From Pseudomonadota bacterium (GTDB lineage Bacteria; Pseudomonadota; Alphaproteobacteria; Micavibrionales; UBA1664): 64,000 nucleotides of DNA. How positions within the stretch are numbered: the stretch's first letter is position 1; each line of letters opens with the position of its first letter. The position numbers and the translations under genes are program-made. The notes beneath the pieces were generated by a model. That model had not been told where the DNA came from, did no database searches, and saw only the letters and a list, made by a program, of their open reading frames with translations. Shown here one piece after another: positions 1 through 10,779 of this stretch. Location: the NCBI GenBank assembly GCA_009926935.1, contig RFNZ01000001.1:62001-126000 (forward strand). The letters are read 5' to 3'.

Positions 1-549
1 GCGAGTTTCGTTGCGGCATCTCTTACCAAGGGTAAGCGCGCGGTTACCGTAAACGTAACCGCTCAATCCTCAGTCGCAGGCTTTTTGAACCCGGGTGATT
101 ATGTAGATATTATCCTGACTTATGACGTGAAATTGCCCAGTGATGAAAAGGTTCGTAAGAGCGCCCAGACGGTTGTTACCAAGCTGGCTTCTGAGATCGT
201 TCTTGAGAATCTCAAGGTTTTGGCCTTCGACCAAGATACTAAAAAGACGGAAGCCAAGGTCGGGAAAACCGTTACACTTGAGGCATCCCCACGCGAAGCC
301 GAAGTACTGACGCTGGCCTCTAAAATGGGGACACTGTCACTCGCCCTGCGCTCGCTCGGCGACGACACGCCAGCCCACAACACAACCGACGGTAAACCCT
401 TTACCACCACAACCGATATCCGCGTCAGCGGTGTCATGCGCGAGATCATGAAAGGCGAAAATAACGCTGGCTCAGTCTCGCAAGTTGTGAGAGTCTATAG
501 TGGTTCGCGCGTCGATAATATCGAAGTGCGTCCATACACTACTCGGTAA
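1..549 (+). CDS. cpaB: Flp pilus assembly protein CpaB/RcpC, C-terminal part (5' end outside window)
   Basis: Open frame extends to window start (..SFVAASLTKGKRAVTVNV..FLNPGDYVDIILTYDV); CpaB-like SAF/RcpC region; followed by cpaC. Confidence 0.85.
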   Translation, partial: ASFVAASLTKGKRAVTVNVTAQSSVAGFLNPGDYVDIILTYDVKLPSDEKVRKSAQTVVTKLASEIVLENLKVLAFDQDTKKTEAKVGKTVTLEASPREAEVLTLASKMGTLSLALRSLGDDTPAHNTTDGKPFTTTTDIRVSGVMREIMKGENNAGSVSQVVRVYSGSRVDNIEVRPYTTR

Positions 550-586
550 ACGCTCGTTCGAGCATTCAAAAAAGAACTGTAAGACA

Positions 587-1954
587 TTGAAAAATATCGC
601 TTTTTTAGCGCTTTTCTTGATTCAGATGGTGGCCTTCGCCTGCCATACGCCCGCTTTTGCCGAAAACAAATCAAAAAACAATTCATCGGTCACGCTGATG
701 CAGAGCAAGGGGCAGGTTGTGCCTGTTTCCAAAAATGCAACTGACGTTATCGTTTCTGACCCGGATATCGTTGAAGTAGGCCCCATCAAAGACAACCAGC
801 TTTATCTGATCGGTGCAGCCCTTGGTGATACCAATGTTCTGATCGTCGATGAAAAGGGCGATGTCCTTGAAGATATTTCGGTCCATGTGCAGGTTGATAC
901 GACGCGCATACAGGACGCCATCAAAACCTCGATGCCGGGGGCGGCCGTCAAGGTTGGCGCCGTTGGCAGCCAAATCCTTCTTTCCGGCACCGTAAAAGAC
1001 GCATCGAGCGCAGCTACAGCCAAAGACATCGCCTCGCGTTTTGCGGCGCAGGGGGCTACGATTGTCAATAACATCAAGATCAGCGGCAACCAGCAGGTTA
1101 TGATTGCTGTAAAAGTGGTTGAGGTTGCCCGCAACGTCCTTAACGAACTTGGTATCGAGACAGATATCGCCGCCGGCGCCGGTAACAATGCAGCTTTTGA
1201 ATTTGCCCACGATACCGCAAACTCGCTGGGCCTTACGATCTCGCCCAGTTTTGGTACTGGCTCCCTCGTATACAGCGCCAATGGCACCGGCCCTATTACC
1301 CTTGCCATGCGCGCCCTTGAGCGTGACGGGCTCGTCAACACGCTGGCAGAGCCTAATCTAACCGCCATCTCCGGCGAAAATGCCCGCTTTCTTGCAGGTG
1401 GCGAGTTTCCAGCCCCCTCTGGTCTCGATAGCAATGGCAACGTGATTTACGAATACAAACCTTTTGGCGTGTCCCTCGCCTTCAAACCGATTGTCATGAG
1501 CGATGACCGCATCAACCTCCAGATTTCGACCGAAGTATCCGAAGTATCGACCGAGCTGACACTGGAGATCGCGGGCGTGACTGTTCCTTCTTTTGCCGTT
1601 CGCCGCGCCGAAACAACAGTTGAGCTTGCATCGGGCGGCAGTCTCATGATTGCGGGCATCATCCAGTCCAAAGCGCTTGAGCGCCTCAACAAACTGCCCG
1701 GTATCGGCAGCGTGCCTATCCTTGGTGACCTTGTGCGCTCCGAAAGCTTTACGCGCAATGAAACGGAGCTTGTTGTGATGATCACGGCATATCTTGTTGA
1801 GCCGTTTGCTGAACCCAATGCTGTTGAGGTTATCGACGCTGAAAACCGCCCCGAGCCTCTTAACCGTGCTTTGGCCGAAGCATTGACGATCGCTTACGGC
1901 GAAAGTGTCCGAACCTATGCTGAAGGTCGCCCCTTCGGCTATATCGTGGAGTAA
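587..1954 (+). CDS. cpaC: Type II/III secretion system secretin, Flp pilus CpaC/RcpA
   Basis: Secretin signature (VNTLAEPNLTAISGENARFLAGGEFP..., VPILGDLVRS); in-frame TTG at 587 precedes a signal-peptide-like stretch; ORF track start at 500 overlaps cpaB. Confidence 0.9.
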   Translation: MKNIAFLALFLIQMVAFACHTPAFAENKSKNNSSVTLMQSKGQVVPVSKNATDVIVSDPDIVEVGPIKDNQLYLIGAALGDTNVLIVDEKGDVLEDISVHVQVDTTRIQDAIKTSMPGAAVKVGAVGSQILLSGTVKDASSAATAKDIASRFAAQGATIVNNIKISGNQQVMIAVKVVEVARNVLNELGIETDIAAGAGNNAAFEFAHDTANSLGLTISPSFGTGSLVYSANGTGPITLAMRALERDGLVNTLAEPNLTAISGENARFLAGGEFPAPSGLDSNGNVIYEYKPFGVSLAFKPIVMSDDRINLQISTEVSEVSTELTLEIAGVTVPSFAVRRAETTVELASGGSLMIAGIIQSKALERLNKLPGIGSVPILGDLVRSESFTRNETELVVMITAYLVEPFAEPNAVEVIDAENRPEPLNRALAEALTIAYGESVRTYAEGRPFGYIVE

Positions 1955-1957
1955 GCG

Positions 1958-2623
1958 ATGACCTCTTTTAAAAGCGCTTCTCTTACCCTTGTTATCTTCC
2001 TATCGCTTGGGCTTTCAGGCTGCGCCGGTAAGCCTTGGCTGATGGAGCGGACAAACGTTGACCCGAAGCCGTTAGAGCTTGTTGAGAGCCGCCATATCAC
2101 GAAAAAACCGCTTGCCGAGCTTAGCCAGGCCGATATTGCCATGGCTGCCGATATGTATAAGCGGGTTGGCGCCGGCCCTGTATACGTTGTTGTCGCCCAT
2201 TCGGAGACTTCCAAAGGCAGCCTTGAAACCCGTACAGCCCGAATTGCTGCCGATTTGCGCGCCCTTGGTGTTGACGCGAGCGATATCGTTGCCAGCACCG
2301 TGCCCCTTACCACCGATGCGCCCGTTGCCCTTATCGCCTTTGATACACTTGAGGCCCGCGCACCGGAAGGCTGCCTTGAAATGCCCGGCATGCACTCCGA
2401 GACCGGGCAAACGTCCGATTTTGATTACAAGCTAGGGTGCGGCGTTAAGAAGTATTTTGCAAAGCAGGTTGCCAACCCTGAAGATCTTAAAGGCGTTGCA
2501 GGTCTTGGTGGTGAGAATGACGGTGAGCGCGCAGCCAACGCCATCAATAATACGACAAGATCGGGTGAGGCTCGCCCCTATCTACCAAGTTATGTCATCT
2601 CATCAATCGGCGCTGGCAGCTAG
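1958..2623 (+). CDS. cpaD: Pilus assembly lipoprotein CpaD
   Basis: Lipobox-like LSGCAG; small protein between cpaC and cpaE. Confidence 0.8.
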   Translation: MTSFKSASLTLVIFLSLGLSGCAGKPWLMERTNVDPKPLELVESRHITKKPLAELSQADIAMAADMYKRVGAGPVYVVVAHSETSKGSLETRTARIAADLRALGVDASDIVASTVPLTTDAPVALIAFDTLEARAPEGCLEMPGMHSETGQTSDFDYKLGCGVKKYFAKQVANPEDLKGVAGLGGENDGERAANAINNTTRSGEARPYLPSYVISSIGAGS

Positions 2624-2697
2624 CGATTTAACGGCCTGTTAAGTCCCTCAAGATACAAATAAGATTGATAGCAGGCATACATGAGTCGTTCGGTCCC

Positions 2698-3951
2698 ATG
2701 AGTCAAGAAACAGCACCAAGCAAAACCACACTGACAGCGATGCTGCCGCAGGCAAGCGTGCATGTGTTTAGCCCTGAAGATCATACGCGCGATGTATTTG
2801 CATCGCTTGCCGGTGACTGGCGCTTTGGCCGAGTGAGCTTCGAGATCAAAGGAAACTCGATCGAAGATGCGGTGAAAGTTTACGAGGGTGCAAAATCCCC
2901 CACGCTCATCATTGTACAGACCAATGATACGGGCTCGGATTTCCGCGACATGCTTAACAAGCTCTCGTCGCACTGCGCCGAGGGTACATCGGCCCTTGTC
3001 ATTGGGCCTGTGAACGATGTCCAGCTTTACCGCACACTCACCAGCATTGGCGTTTCAGATTACCTTGTGCACCCGGTCAGCCTGTTTGATATGGCTGAGG
3101 CCATATCGCGGACCATCCTTTCCATGCTGGGTGCCAGCAACAGCCATCTGATTGCCGTTGTCGGTGCCAAAGGCGGTGTTGGTACGACCAACCTTGCCCA
3201 TCTTATTTCCAGTGTCAGCTCTGGTGTACTCGATCAAAAGACAATCCTGCTTGATGCTGCGGCCGGCTACTCGACCCTCTGGGCTCAATTCGGATTTAGC
3301 CCCACGGGTACATTGATCGAGGCAACCAAGGCCGCGATTGACCGCGACCATGATACGCTTTCGCGTATTTTGATGGCCGTATCGGAAAATCTTACATTCC
3401 TGAATACGGGCGCCGAGCCTATGCTCAGCAACTCATCACAGCAGCGCCTTTTTGAAATGTTCCTTGAAAAGATGCTCAGCCAGTATCCGGTTGTCGTAGT
3501 TGATCTATCGGCGACATCGCCGGCCATACAGTCCGTCGTGCTCTCAAGGGCCAACGGCGTATTTGTGGTGACAACACCTACCGTCAACGCCCTTTCTCTG
3601 ACGCGGACGCTTTTGAAGGAAGTTCTCGCCATGCGCGGGCAGGAAGGCGAGTTTATAAAACTCATCATCAACAAACGCGGAGAAAGCTCAGGGCTTGAAG
3701 TACCCGAAAAAGATATCTCGGAAGCCGTAAGTCACGCCATATCGGCCACGCTGCCTTACATGCCCAAGCACTTCCTGAAATGCGAGAGTGAGGGCGCACG
3801 CCCAAGCGAGGGCCCTGAGGGCCAAAAAATGATGCAGCACCTGCAGAACCTTGTTGCCTCGATCCTTGGGCTTGATCCTGTGGCAGCAGCCACAGAAACC
3901 GATGCCAAGGGCGGGTTTCTTCCGGGCTTTCTTAAAAAACTTTCTTCGTAG
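2698..3951 (+). CDS. cpaE: Pilus assembly ATPase CpaE/TadZ (MinD/ParA-like with receiver-like N-terminus)
   Basis: VGAKGGVGTTNLAH deviant Walker A; synteny; ATG at 2698 preferred to 2665 ORF start. Confidence 0.88.
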   Translation: MSQETAPSKTTLTAMLPQASVHVFSPEDHTRDVFASLAGDWRFGRVSFEIKGNSIEDAVKVYEGAKSPTLIIVQTNDTGSDFRDMLNKLSSHCAEGTSALVIGPVNDVQLYRTLTSIGVSDYLVHPVSLFDMAEAISRTILSMLGASNSHLIAVVGAKGGVGTTNLAHLISSVSSGVLDQKTILLDAAAGYSTLWAQFGFSPTGTLIEATKAAIDRDHDTLSRILMAVSENLTFLNTGAEPMLSNSSQQRLFEMFLEKMLSQYPVVVVDLSATSPAIQSVVLSRANGVFVVTTPTVNALSLTRTLLKEVLAMRGQEGEFIKLIINKRGESSGLEVPEKDISEAVSHAISATLPYMPKHFLKCESEGARPSEGPEGQKMMQHLQNLVASILGLDPVAAATETDAKGGFLPGFLKKLSS

Positions 3952-3958
3952 GTGACCT

Positions 3959-5425
3959 ATGTTTGGTAAACGCGGCGCTGGCGCCCCACCCCCGAGAGAA
4001 CCCGAAGCACCAAAACCTGTGGCGGAAGCGATCAAGGCGGAGCCTCAAGTCAAGGAGGCGCCAAAACCGTCCGAGCCCGCAAAGCATGTATCTTTGCCCA
4101 AGTTGGACGGCGATGATTCCGCACACGCGGCGCCGCCACCTCAAAAGGCCAACCCCCGCATTGAAGCGGCGCGCGATCGTATCTGGAAAGATATCCGCGA
4201 GAGCCTTGATCTCAAGCATCTTGCAGCAATGGATCTTGAAAAAGCGCGTGAAGAAATAGGCACGGCTGTTGGTGAAATATCGCGCTTCAGGAATCTTGAT
4301 CTTACAAAAACCGAAGTACAGCAACTCGCCAACGAGTGTGCTGACGATATGCTCGGTTTCGGTCCGCTCGAGCCGCTGCTTGCGCGTGACGATATTGCCG
4401 ATCTCATGATCAACGGCCCCAAACTTGCCTATATCGAGGTCAAAGGCAAAATAGAACGCGTTGATATCCCTTTCCGTGACGAACAGCATCTTCTGACAAT
4501 ATGCCAACGCATAGTCGGTGCAATAGGCCGGCGTGTTGACGAATCTTCGCCCATCTGCGATGCGCGACTTCTTGATGGCTCACGCGTCAACGTGATTATC
4601 CCGCCTCTTGCGGTTGACGGCTCGACCCTCACCATCCGTAAATTCAAGAAAGACAAGCTGACGCTTGATAAACTGGTCGAGTTCGGTGCCATGACTCCGG
4701 CCTGCGCCAAGGTGATTATGGCGATCGGGCGCGCGCGCCTTAACGTGCTTGTATCCGGCGGTACGGGCTCAGGCAAGACGACGATGCTTAACTGCCTAAC
4801 GCGCTACATCGACAAAGGCGAACGTATCATTACCTGTGAAGATGCCTGCGAACTGCAACTGCAACAGCCCCACGTTGTGCGCCTTGAAACACGCCCTGCA
4901 AACCTTGAGGGCGTGGGCGAAGTCACCATGCGTGAGCTTGTAAAAAACTGCCTGCGTATGCGCCCTGAGCGCATCATCGTGGGTGAGGTTCGCGGGCCTG
5001 AGGCTTTTGACCTTCTTCAGGCCATGAACACGGGCCACGACGGATCAATGGGCACGGTGCACGCCAACAACCCGCGCGAAGCCGTTTCCCGTATGGAAAA
5101 CATGATTGCCATGGCAGGACTTAACATCAGCGCCAAAGCCGTGCGTGAACAGATTGCATCAGCCGTCAACGTTATCATACAGGTGCAGCGTCTGCGTGAC
5201 GGCTCGCGTAAAGTTACGCACGTGACCGAAGTGATCGGCATGGAAGGCGATGTGGTCACCCTGCAAGACCTGTTTGTGCTTGATATCGACGGCGAGGATG
5301 AATTCGGGCGCCTTCGCGCAACACAAAAATTTACCGGCCTCAGACCGCGCTTCTACGACAAAACGAAACAGTACAGCGTTGCTCATCTTGTTGATGAGGC
5401 CATGGCTGAATCCTTCAGGCTCTGA
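3959..5425 (+). CDS. cpaF: Flp pilus assembly ATPase CpaF/TadA
   Basis: [14 protein letters not shown] Walker [34 protein letters not shown]. Confidence 0.95.
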   Translation: MFGKRGAGAPPPREPEAPKPVAEAIKAEPQVKEAPKPSEPAKHVSLPKLDGDDSAHAAPPPQKANPRIEAARDRIWKDIRESLDLKHLAAMDLEKAREEIGTAVGEISRFRNLDLTKTEVQQLANECADDMLGFGPLEPLLARDDIADLMINGPKLAYIEVKGKIERVDIPFRDEQHLLTICQRIVGAIGRRVDESSPICDARLLDGSRVNVIIPPLAVDGSTLTIRKFKKDKLTLDKLVEFGAMTPACAKVIMAIGRARLNVLVSGGTGSGKTTMLNCLTRYIDKGERIITCEDACELQLQQPHVVRLETRPANLEGVGEVTMRELVKNCLRMRPERIIVGEVRGPEAFDLLQAMNTGHDGSMGTVHANNPREAVSRMENMIAMAGLNISAKAVREQIASAVNVIIQVQRLRDGSRKVTHVTEVIGMEGDVVTLQDLFVLDIDGEDEFGRLRATQKFTGLRPRFYDKTKQYSVAHLVDEAMAESFRL

Positions 5426-5426
5426 C

Positions 5427-6425
5427 ATGAACCTGTTCCCTTTAATCCTCATCCTGTTGATTGGTTTCTTGGGAGCGGGTATTGCAGGATTTATTGTTTA
5501 TCAAAATAAATCCAAGCGCCGATCCCGCGCTCTTTCCGTTATCTCCGGCCGCGCACCAGAAAAGAAAATCGAAGAAGAGAAAAAAGAGGCCGATGCACCT
5601 GTCGAGCAAAAAAAGATAAATGCATCAGATATTGCGAAGAAGCTTAAAAAAGCGGCGCGTGAGCAGGAAAACGATCCGACATCAAAAACGGTCCCTGCCC
5701 TATTGATGCAGGCTGGTATGAGTATCAGCCCGCTTAAGTTTTGGGTCATCTCGCTTATTGCTGCCAGTATTTTTTCAATCATCATTCTTTCAACCGGGCT
5801 TTCTTTGCCTATCAAGGGGTTGCTTGTATTTACGGCTTACTTTGGGGCCCCCCGCTTTTTTTTGAGGGGCCGGGCTGCCAAGCGCCAGAAAGCCTTTTTG
5901 GCAGATTTTGCCGACGCCCTTGAGGCCATGATCCGGCTTTTAAAAGCCGGTATGCCTGTGACCGAGGCGATTGCAATGGTTGGCCGTGAGTTTACCGGCC
6001 CTGTGGGAGAAGAGATGTCCCGTGTTTATGATGCCCAAAAAGTAGGCACACCATTACCTGAAGCCGTACGTAAAATGATGCCGCGCATGCCGATACCGGA
6101 AGTCCAGATGTTTGCGACTGCCATTGCCATTCAGGTTCAGACGGGTTCCTCTCTTTCTGAGGTTCTCGGCAATCTTTCAGGCGTTATCCGCGCGCGCGCA
6201 AGGCTCAAACGCAAAGTTCAGGCTCTGTCTGCCGAGGCCAAGGCCAGCGCGAGTATCATCGGCTGCCTGCCTATCATGGTTTCGCTTGCATTGTGGGGGG
6301 TTAACCCTGATTACATCGAGCTTCTTTTTACGCATCCGACCGGCAAAATGCTTCTCTTCGGAGCCATTACCTGGATGAGTCTCGGTATCCTGATGATGAA
6401 ACAGATGATCAACTTCAAGGTTTAG
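5427..6425 (+). CDS. tadB: Flp pilus inner-membrane protein TadB (T2SS-F family)
   Basis: N-terminal TM, GMPVTEAIAMVGREFTGPVGEEM; ATG at 5427; ORF track start 5250 overlaps cpaF. Confidence 0.88.
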   Translation: MNLFPLILILLIGFLGAGIAGFIVYQNKSKRRSRALSVISGRAPEKKIEEEKKEADAPVEQKKINASDIAKKLKKAAREQENDPTSKTVPALLMQAGMSISPLKFWVISLIAASIFSIIILSTGLSLPIKGLLVFTAYFGAPRFFLRGRAAKRQKAFLADFADALEAMIRLLKAGMPVTEAIAMVGREFTGPVGEEMSRVYDAQKVGTPLPEAVRKMMPRMPIPEVQMFATAIAIQVQTGSSLSEVLGNLSGVIRARARLKRKVQALSAEAKASASIIGCLPIMVSLALWGVNPDYIELLFTHPTGKMLLFGAITWMSLGILMMKQMINFKV

Positions 6426-6429
6426 AACC

Positions 6430-7389
6430 ATGAATATCGACAGCCAGTTCGTCTTCACTTTTTTGGCAGCACTTGCCGCCGGCCTTTCGTTTATTGCGGT
6501 TGTTCTGCCGATCATGAACAAGCGCCAGAAACGCGAGCGCTATCAGGAAACTATCGCAAGACAGCGCAAAGATATTTACGAGGCGCAAAAAAAAGAACGT
6601 GAAAAGCGTATCAATCTCGACAAATCTGCCGATGCTAAAACCACAATCGCCGCCAGCTTTAAGGTTAGAAAAATCGTCGGTGATCTTGCTGATGATTTGC
6701 GTTCAAAAATGCTGCAGGCAGGCAAGCGAAGCCCCAATGCTCCGCTTGTTTTCATGATCCTGCGCATCGCACTGCCGATCGGATTTATCATCACGTCCAT
6801 GGTGCTGATGGGATCCATGGAGAAAGACCTCGATGATTCAGTCAAACTGCTTATCATTTTTGCGCTTGGCTGGTTTGGCTTTGCGTTGCCCGGCATCATG
6901 CTTAAGAACGATATCATCAAGCGCCAGACCGAGATCAACCTCTCGTTTCCCGATGCGCTTGATATGATGCTGGTGTGCGTGCAGGGCGGGATCAGCCTTG
7001 AGCAGGCGGTTAACCGTATTGCCGAAGAGATGGCCGACCACTCGCATACTCTTTCCGAAGAGCTGGGCCAGCTCGGTGCAGAGCTTGGGTTACTTAATGA
7101 CAGGCGCACGGCTTTTCAGGAGTTTGCAAAGCGTGTGGGCAGCGGTGGCGCCAAGTCGTTTGCTACGGCGATGATTCAGGCTGAACAATACGGTACCGGT
7201 ATATCTACGGCGTTGCGTGTGATGGCTGACGAACTGCGCGATGCCCGCATGGCTGAAGCCGAGCGCAAAGCCGCAGCCCTACCGCCCAAGCTGACCGTGC
7301 CTATGATCGTGTTTTTTCTGCCGGCTCTTTTTATCGTCATTCTGGGGCCTGCGGGTATTCAGGCATCCATTGCAAGCGCGGGTGGCTAG
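6430..7389 (+). CDS. tadC: Flp pilus inner-membrane protein TadC (T2SS-F family)
   Basis: FPDALDMMLVCVQGGISLEQAVNRIAEEM T2SS-F signature; synteny. Confidence 0.88.
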   Translation: MNIDSQFVFTFLAALAAGLSFIAVVLPIMNKRQKRERYQETIARQRKDIYEAQKKEREKRINLDKSADAKTTIAASFKVRKIVGDLADDLRSKMLQAGKRSPNAPLVFMILRIALPIGFIITSMVLMGSMEKDLDDSVKLLIIFALGWFGFALPGIMLKNDIIKRQTEINLSFPDALDMMLVCVQGGISLEQAVNRIAEEMADHSHTLSEELGQLGAELGLLNDRRTAFQEFAKRVGSGGAKSFATAMIQAEQYGTGISTALRVMADELRDARMAEAERKAAALPPKLTVPMIVFFLPALFIVILGPAGIQASIASAGG

Positions 7390-7398
7390 GGCCCCTGA

Positions 7399-8493
7399 CT
7401 ACTTATTCAGGCCGCTACGAGCCGCCGTATTGTCGTTGGGCGTGAAGCCCATTTTCCACCATGGTTTTTTGCTGTTTTTAGGCATTGGATCGAATAGCGG
7501 AGTCGGGCGTATGGATGTGCCGCCTGCCGCAGGGCTAATCGTTTCCAACTTTTGCGGTTCGTTCTTTTTGATAAGGCTGATCTCCTGTTTTTCGACTGCG
7601 GTCACCGGAAGAGGCTCTACGTGACCAACCTCTTGAGGGCCACGCAACTGCGCCTGCTCAGGCATAGGTGCTCGGCTTGCCACAACATCCGGTTTTTCAG
7701 AATGCGGCTTTTGAGTAGGCTTCATCACCATAACGGCTCCTGCCACTTTTTCATCTGCTGCCGTGACGGGTTCAAAATTTATGACATTCGTTTTCATGGC
7801 TACCTGCCCTTCATCCAGTGATGAGAGGAAAGAGCGGTTGTTCTGATAGACTTCGCTGCGCAGGGCCTCGCCTGTTGCCATGGCCATCGTTGCCTTTGCA
7901 TCCTTGATTTTACCCTGAGCGGCCTGAGACATAGCGAGGTTATTGATGACGGCTGTCTGATCGCGCCCTTCCGGCCAGATCGACAATGCGGTTGCGAAAG
8001 AATCCTCGGCATTTGCGTGTTTACCCTCACCACTCAGGGCCAGCGCCAGCGCCTGATGGGCGTAGGCTGATTTAGGATTTTTGGCGATGGCTTTTTCTGC
8101 AAAGCCTACGGCCTCGGCGTAATTACCTTCAGCCACCATTACTAGAGCGGCCTCGGTTAGCAGCGGCTCATCCGCTTTTTTGCCAAGTGCAGGCGTCCGA
8201 ATCACTAGTTTTGCATCATCGATGCGGCCTGCGCGGCGGAGATCACGCGCATAAGCCAGAATAGTTTCAGGACGGTTTGGATTATCGTGATAAAGTTTCT
8301 CGTTGATAGCCAGGGACTCAGAAAAATATCCGCTGCCCGCCGCATCCCTTGCGGCGCTTGCCATAGCACCCGCTATTCTGTCGTTATCGGTGCCGGATTT
8401 GGACATCGATCCCGTGGTCGTCTGGCATGCAGACAAAGATAAAGCCAAAACAAAAACCAGTGCCGATGCGGTTGTCTTTTTTGCGATCATCAT
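7399..8493 (-). CDS. TPR-repeat lipoprotein, TadD-like
   Basis: Lipobox LSLSACQTT; TPR-like repeats; adjacent to tad cluster. Confidence 0.7.
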   Translation of the reverse strand: MMIAKKTTASALVFVLALSLSACQTTTGSMSKSGTDNDRIAGAMASAARDAAGSGYFSESLAINEKLYHDNPNRPETILAYARDLRRAGRIDDAKLVIRTPALGKKADEPLLTEAALVMVAEGNYAEAVGFAEKAIAKNPKSAYAHQALALALSGEGKHANAEDSFATALSIWPEGRDQTAVINNLAMSQAAQGKIKDAKATMAMATGEALRSEVYQNNRSFLSSLDEGQVAMKTNVINFEPVTAADEKVAGAVMVMKPTQKPHSEKPDVVASRAPMPEQAQLRGPQEVGHVEPLPVTAVEKQEISLIKKNEPQKLETISPAAGGTSIRPTPLFDPMPKNSKKPWWKMGFTPNDNTAARSGLNK

Positions 8494-9050
8494 TGCATCA
8501 CACTCATGCCGTCAGAGATGCCCTGCTCAACCGTATCTTCAGTCGGATTTTCTGGGGTATCTGTCACGGGATTAGAAATATCGCCTGTCGCGCCCGATGC
8601 CCCCGCCGTCTGGGTTACAGCGGTCTCGTAACATTTGTCGGGGCAGTAATACATTGAAACCGGCGCACAGACACCGCTATCGGATGTCGCGCATACGCGG
8701 CTGACTTTTTTGAAACCTGTTTTACCAGCGCCCACAAGTACATGACGGTTAAAAATGGCTTTGCCGTTTCTGTTCAAGGCCATGACTTTTGTTGCCCCTG
8801 GAAGCCCGGGCACCAGCATCAGAAGCCTAGGGTTTTCAAGAAGGGCCGATGCGTGAGCTGGGTTACCGATGATCACGCTTGATGCGTCTTCATCAAGTGA
8901 TATCACGGCCGGACCATCCGGCGAGAGGCGAATGGCATCATCCACCTCCATTGCTGTCCCGGGCAATGGCGGCATAGCATCCTGAGCCACCACATTTTGG
9001 GCTGCAACGAGCGAAAAAATTGTGATCAGTGTAAGGACAAAAAAACGCAT
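8490..9050 (-). CDS. Secreted protein with secretin N-terminal-like (T2SS/T3SS pilus N) domain
   Basis: Signal peptide; DAIRLSPDGPAVISLDEDASSVIIGNPAHASAL...GATKVMALNRNGK; overlaps tadD-like gene by 4 nt. Confidence 0.6.
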   Translation of the reverse strand: MRFFVLTLITIFSLVAAQNVVAQDAMPPLPGTAMEVDDAIRLSPDGPAVISLDEDASSVIIGNPAHASALLENPRLLMLVPGLPGATKVMALNRNGKAIFNRHVLVGAGKTGFKKVSRVCATSDSGVCAPVSMYYCPDKCYETAVTQTAGASGATGDISNPVTDTPENPTEDTVEQGISDGMSVMQ

Positions 9051-9124
9051 AAGGCCCCCTTTTCGGGATAAGAATCACGTGCCGATCAGTATACGCGATG
9101 GGAGCCTTGCAAGGAATCCCCTCC

Positions 9125-9907
9125 CTATTGGGCAGGTGCCCCCATGCCGCGGACAGCCAGTTTATCACGCAGGGCCGCAACACCAAGCCAGCCCAAAGGC
9201 ACAGCTACCATGGAGTAGGCCACCAGCTGTCCTATCAGGCTTTTGCCGCCTACGTGCTCGGCCAGCTCGTGCAAAGGGCCTTGATTGAGCACGGGAATTA
9301 GCCCTGTTTCAGCAAGTTCATGGATTCCGTACAGGAAGAGGTGCAGTGCGAAAATTACTAGGAAAACCGACGAGACCTGCAAAAACCTGCCGATATTGAT
9401 GAGGTGGCTCTTGCGCACCCAGAAATACCCCATGAGGGCAGCCAGCGCCACGCCCGCCGTGATCCCTAGGACCATCTGGATTGCCGTTGTCTGATAGGCG
9501 GCGGCTGACATCATCATGACCGTCTCCATGCCTTCGCGGGTAATCATAAGGGTTGTAAACAGGAAAATGCCAAAGCCGGCCCAAAAACCATCTTTGGCAG
9601 CATGTGTATCAATGGTTTCACGGATATCGCGGCCCATGGTCTTGGCAACCTTGATCATGTGTACGGTAAAGGTCCCCACAAGAATGCCCGCCGTGACTGC
9701 CAGAACACCTTCGGTCAAAGGGTTATCCGAGACATCCTGAAGCCATATCCCCAAAACGGCGCTGCTTACAAAAGCGGCTGCAATGCCAGCGTAAACCGGT
9801 TTTTTGAGGTGGTCACGCCCCGTGCGCGCCAGATAAGCCAGTGAGATCGCTACGATTAAAAATGCTTCCATCCCTTCACGGAAGGCAATGACCATGGATT
9901 CGAACAT
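9125..9907 (-). CDS. FTR1-family high-affinity iron permease (EfeU-like)
   Basis: Two REGME motifs (FREGMEAF, ITREGMETV) and seven-TM-like hydrophobicity. Confidence 0.88.
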   Translation of the reverse strand: MFESMVIAFREGMEAFLIVAISLAYLARTGRDHLKKPVYAGIAAAFVSSAVLGIWLQDVSDNPLTEGVLAVTAGILVGTFTVHMIKVAKTMGRDIRETIDTHAAKDGFWAGFGIFLFTTLMITREGMETVMMMSAAAYQTTAIQMVLGITAGVALAALMGYFWVRKSHLINIGRFLQVSSVFLVIFALHLFLYGIHELAETGLIPVLNQGPLHELAEHVGGKSLIGQLVAYSMVAVPLGWLGVAALRDKLAVRGMGAPAQ

Positions 9908-9926
9908 TTGATGCTCCTAGATTTTT

Positions 9927-9945
9927 GAGAATGATTTTCATTTCT
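9927..9945 (-). promoter_or_regulatory. Putative Fur box upstream of FTR1 permease
   Basis: gagaatgattttcatttct vs consensus GATAATGATAATCATTATC: 13/19 by eye, palindromic core; 20 bp upstream of the FTR1 start. Confidence 0.6.
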
Positions 9946-10033
9946 ATACGATTCTTTACTTTGCTCCTTGATTTAAATCAAGACTATTTCAGTACGGATT
10001 GAAATTCTTTTCCTGTGACCTATCTTTGAGTTC

Positions 10034-10741
10034 ATGAAAAACATACGCAGCTATAACGACCTTGGTAAGACGAATATCGGCTGGCTTGATTCGCGCCACA
10101 GCTTTTCGTTTGGCCAGTATTTCGACCCCGCTTACATGGGATTTGGCCATTTGCGGGTTATCAATAACGACCGCGTTCTGGGCGGAGCCGGCTTTAGCCC
10201 GCACAGCCATGACAACATGGAAATCATTTCCTATGTCATGGAAGGCGGGCTTGCCCATGGCGACAGTATCGGTACCAAATCCGTTATCCCCGCAGGCAGC
10301 ATCCAGCTCATGAGCGCAGGATCCGGTATCACGCATAGCGAATATAATGCAGACCCTGAAAAACCTGTTCATTTCTATCAGATATGGGTGAAACCCAATG
10401 TCAGAAATGAAGCCCCCGGTTATCAGGAAAAACGGCTGGACGCTATCGATGCCCTTAATCACCTCGTGCCCATCATTACGCCCGACGGAAAAGATGGCAC
10501 CTTGCGGATCAAGCAGGATATTCGTGTTTTCATAGGCCGTTTTGAGGCAGGAAAAACATTGGAACTACCTAAAACCGATACGCAATCGATATGGGTTCAG
10601 GTGACCAAGGGTACTGCCATCTTGGATTATAATGCTCTCGAGGCTGGTGATGGTATCGCCATAAAGGGTGAGGATGTAATATCAATAACATTCCCTAACC
10701 CCACGGAATTACTTGTGTTTTTTATGGACGAAACGGCCTGA
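10034..10741 (+). CDS. Pirin family protein
   Basis: HSFSFGQYFDPAYMGFGHLRVINND...GFSPHSHDNMEIISYV. Confidence 0.92.
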   Translation: MKNIRSYNDLGKTNIGWLDSRHSFSFGQYFDPAYMGFGHLRVINNDRVLGGAGFSPHSHDNMEIISYVMEGGLAHGDSIGTKSVIPAGSIQLMSAGSGITHSEYNADPEKPVHFYQIWVKPNVRNEAPGYQEKRLDAIDALNHLVPIITPDGKDGTLRIKQDIRVFIGRFEAGKTLELPKTDTQSIWVQVTKGTAILDYNALEAGDGIAIKGEDVISITFPNPTELLVFFMDETA

Positions 10742-10779
10742 AATTGCCTTTTGACCTAAATTCGTCTACAAGAACGACC

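Noticed and set aside
802-1440. 212-aa minus-strand ORF
   Set aside because: Antisense to cpaC secretin domain; shadow ORF.
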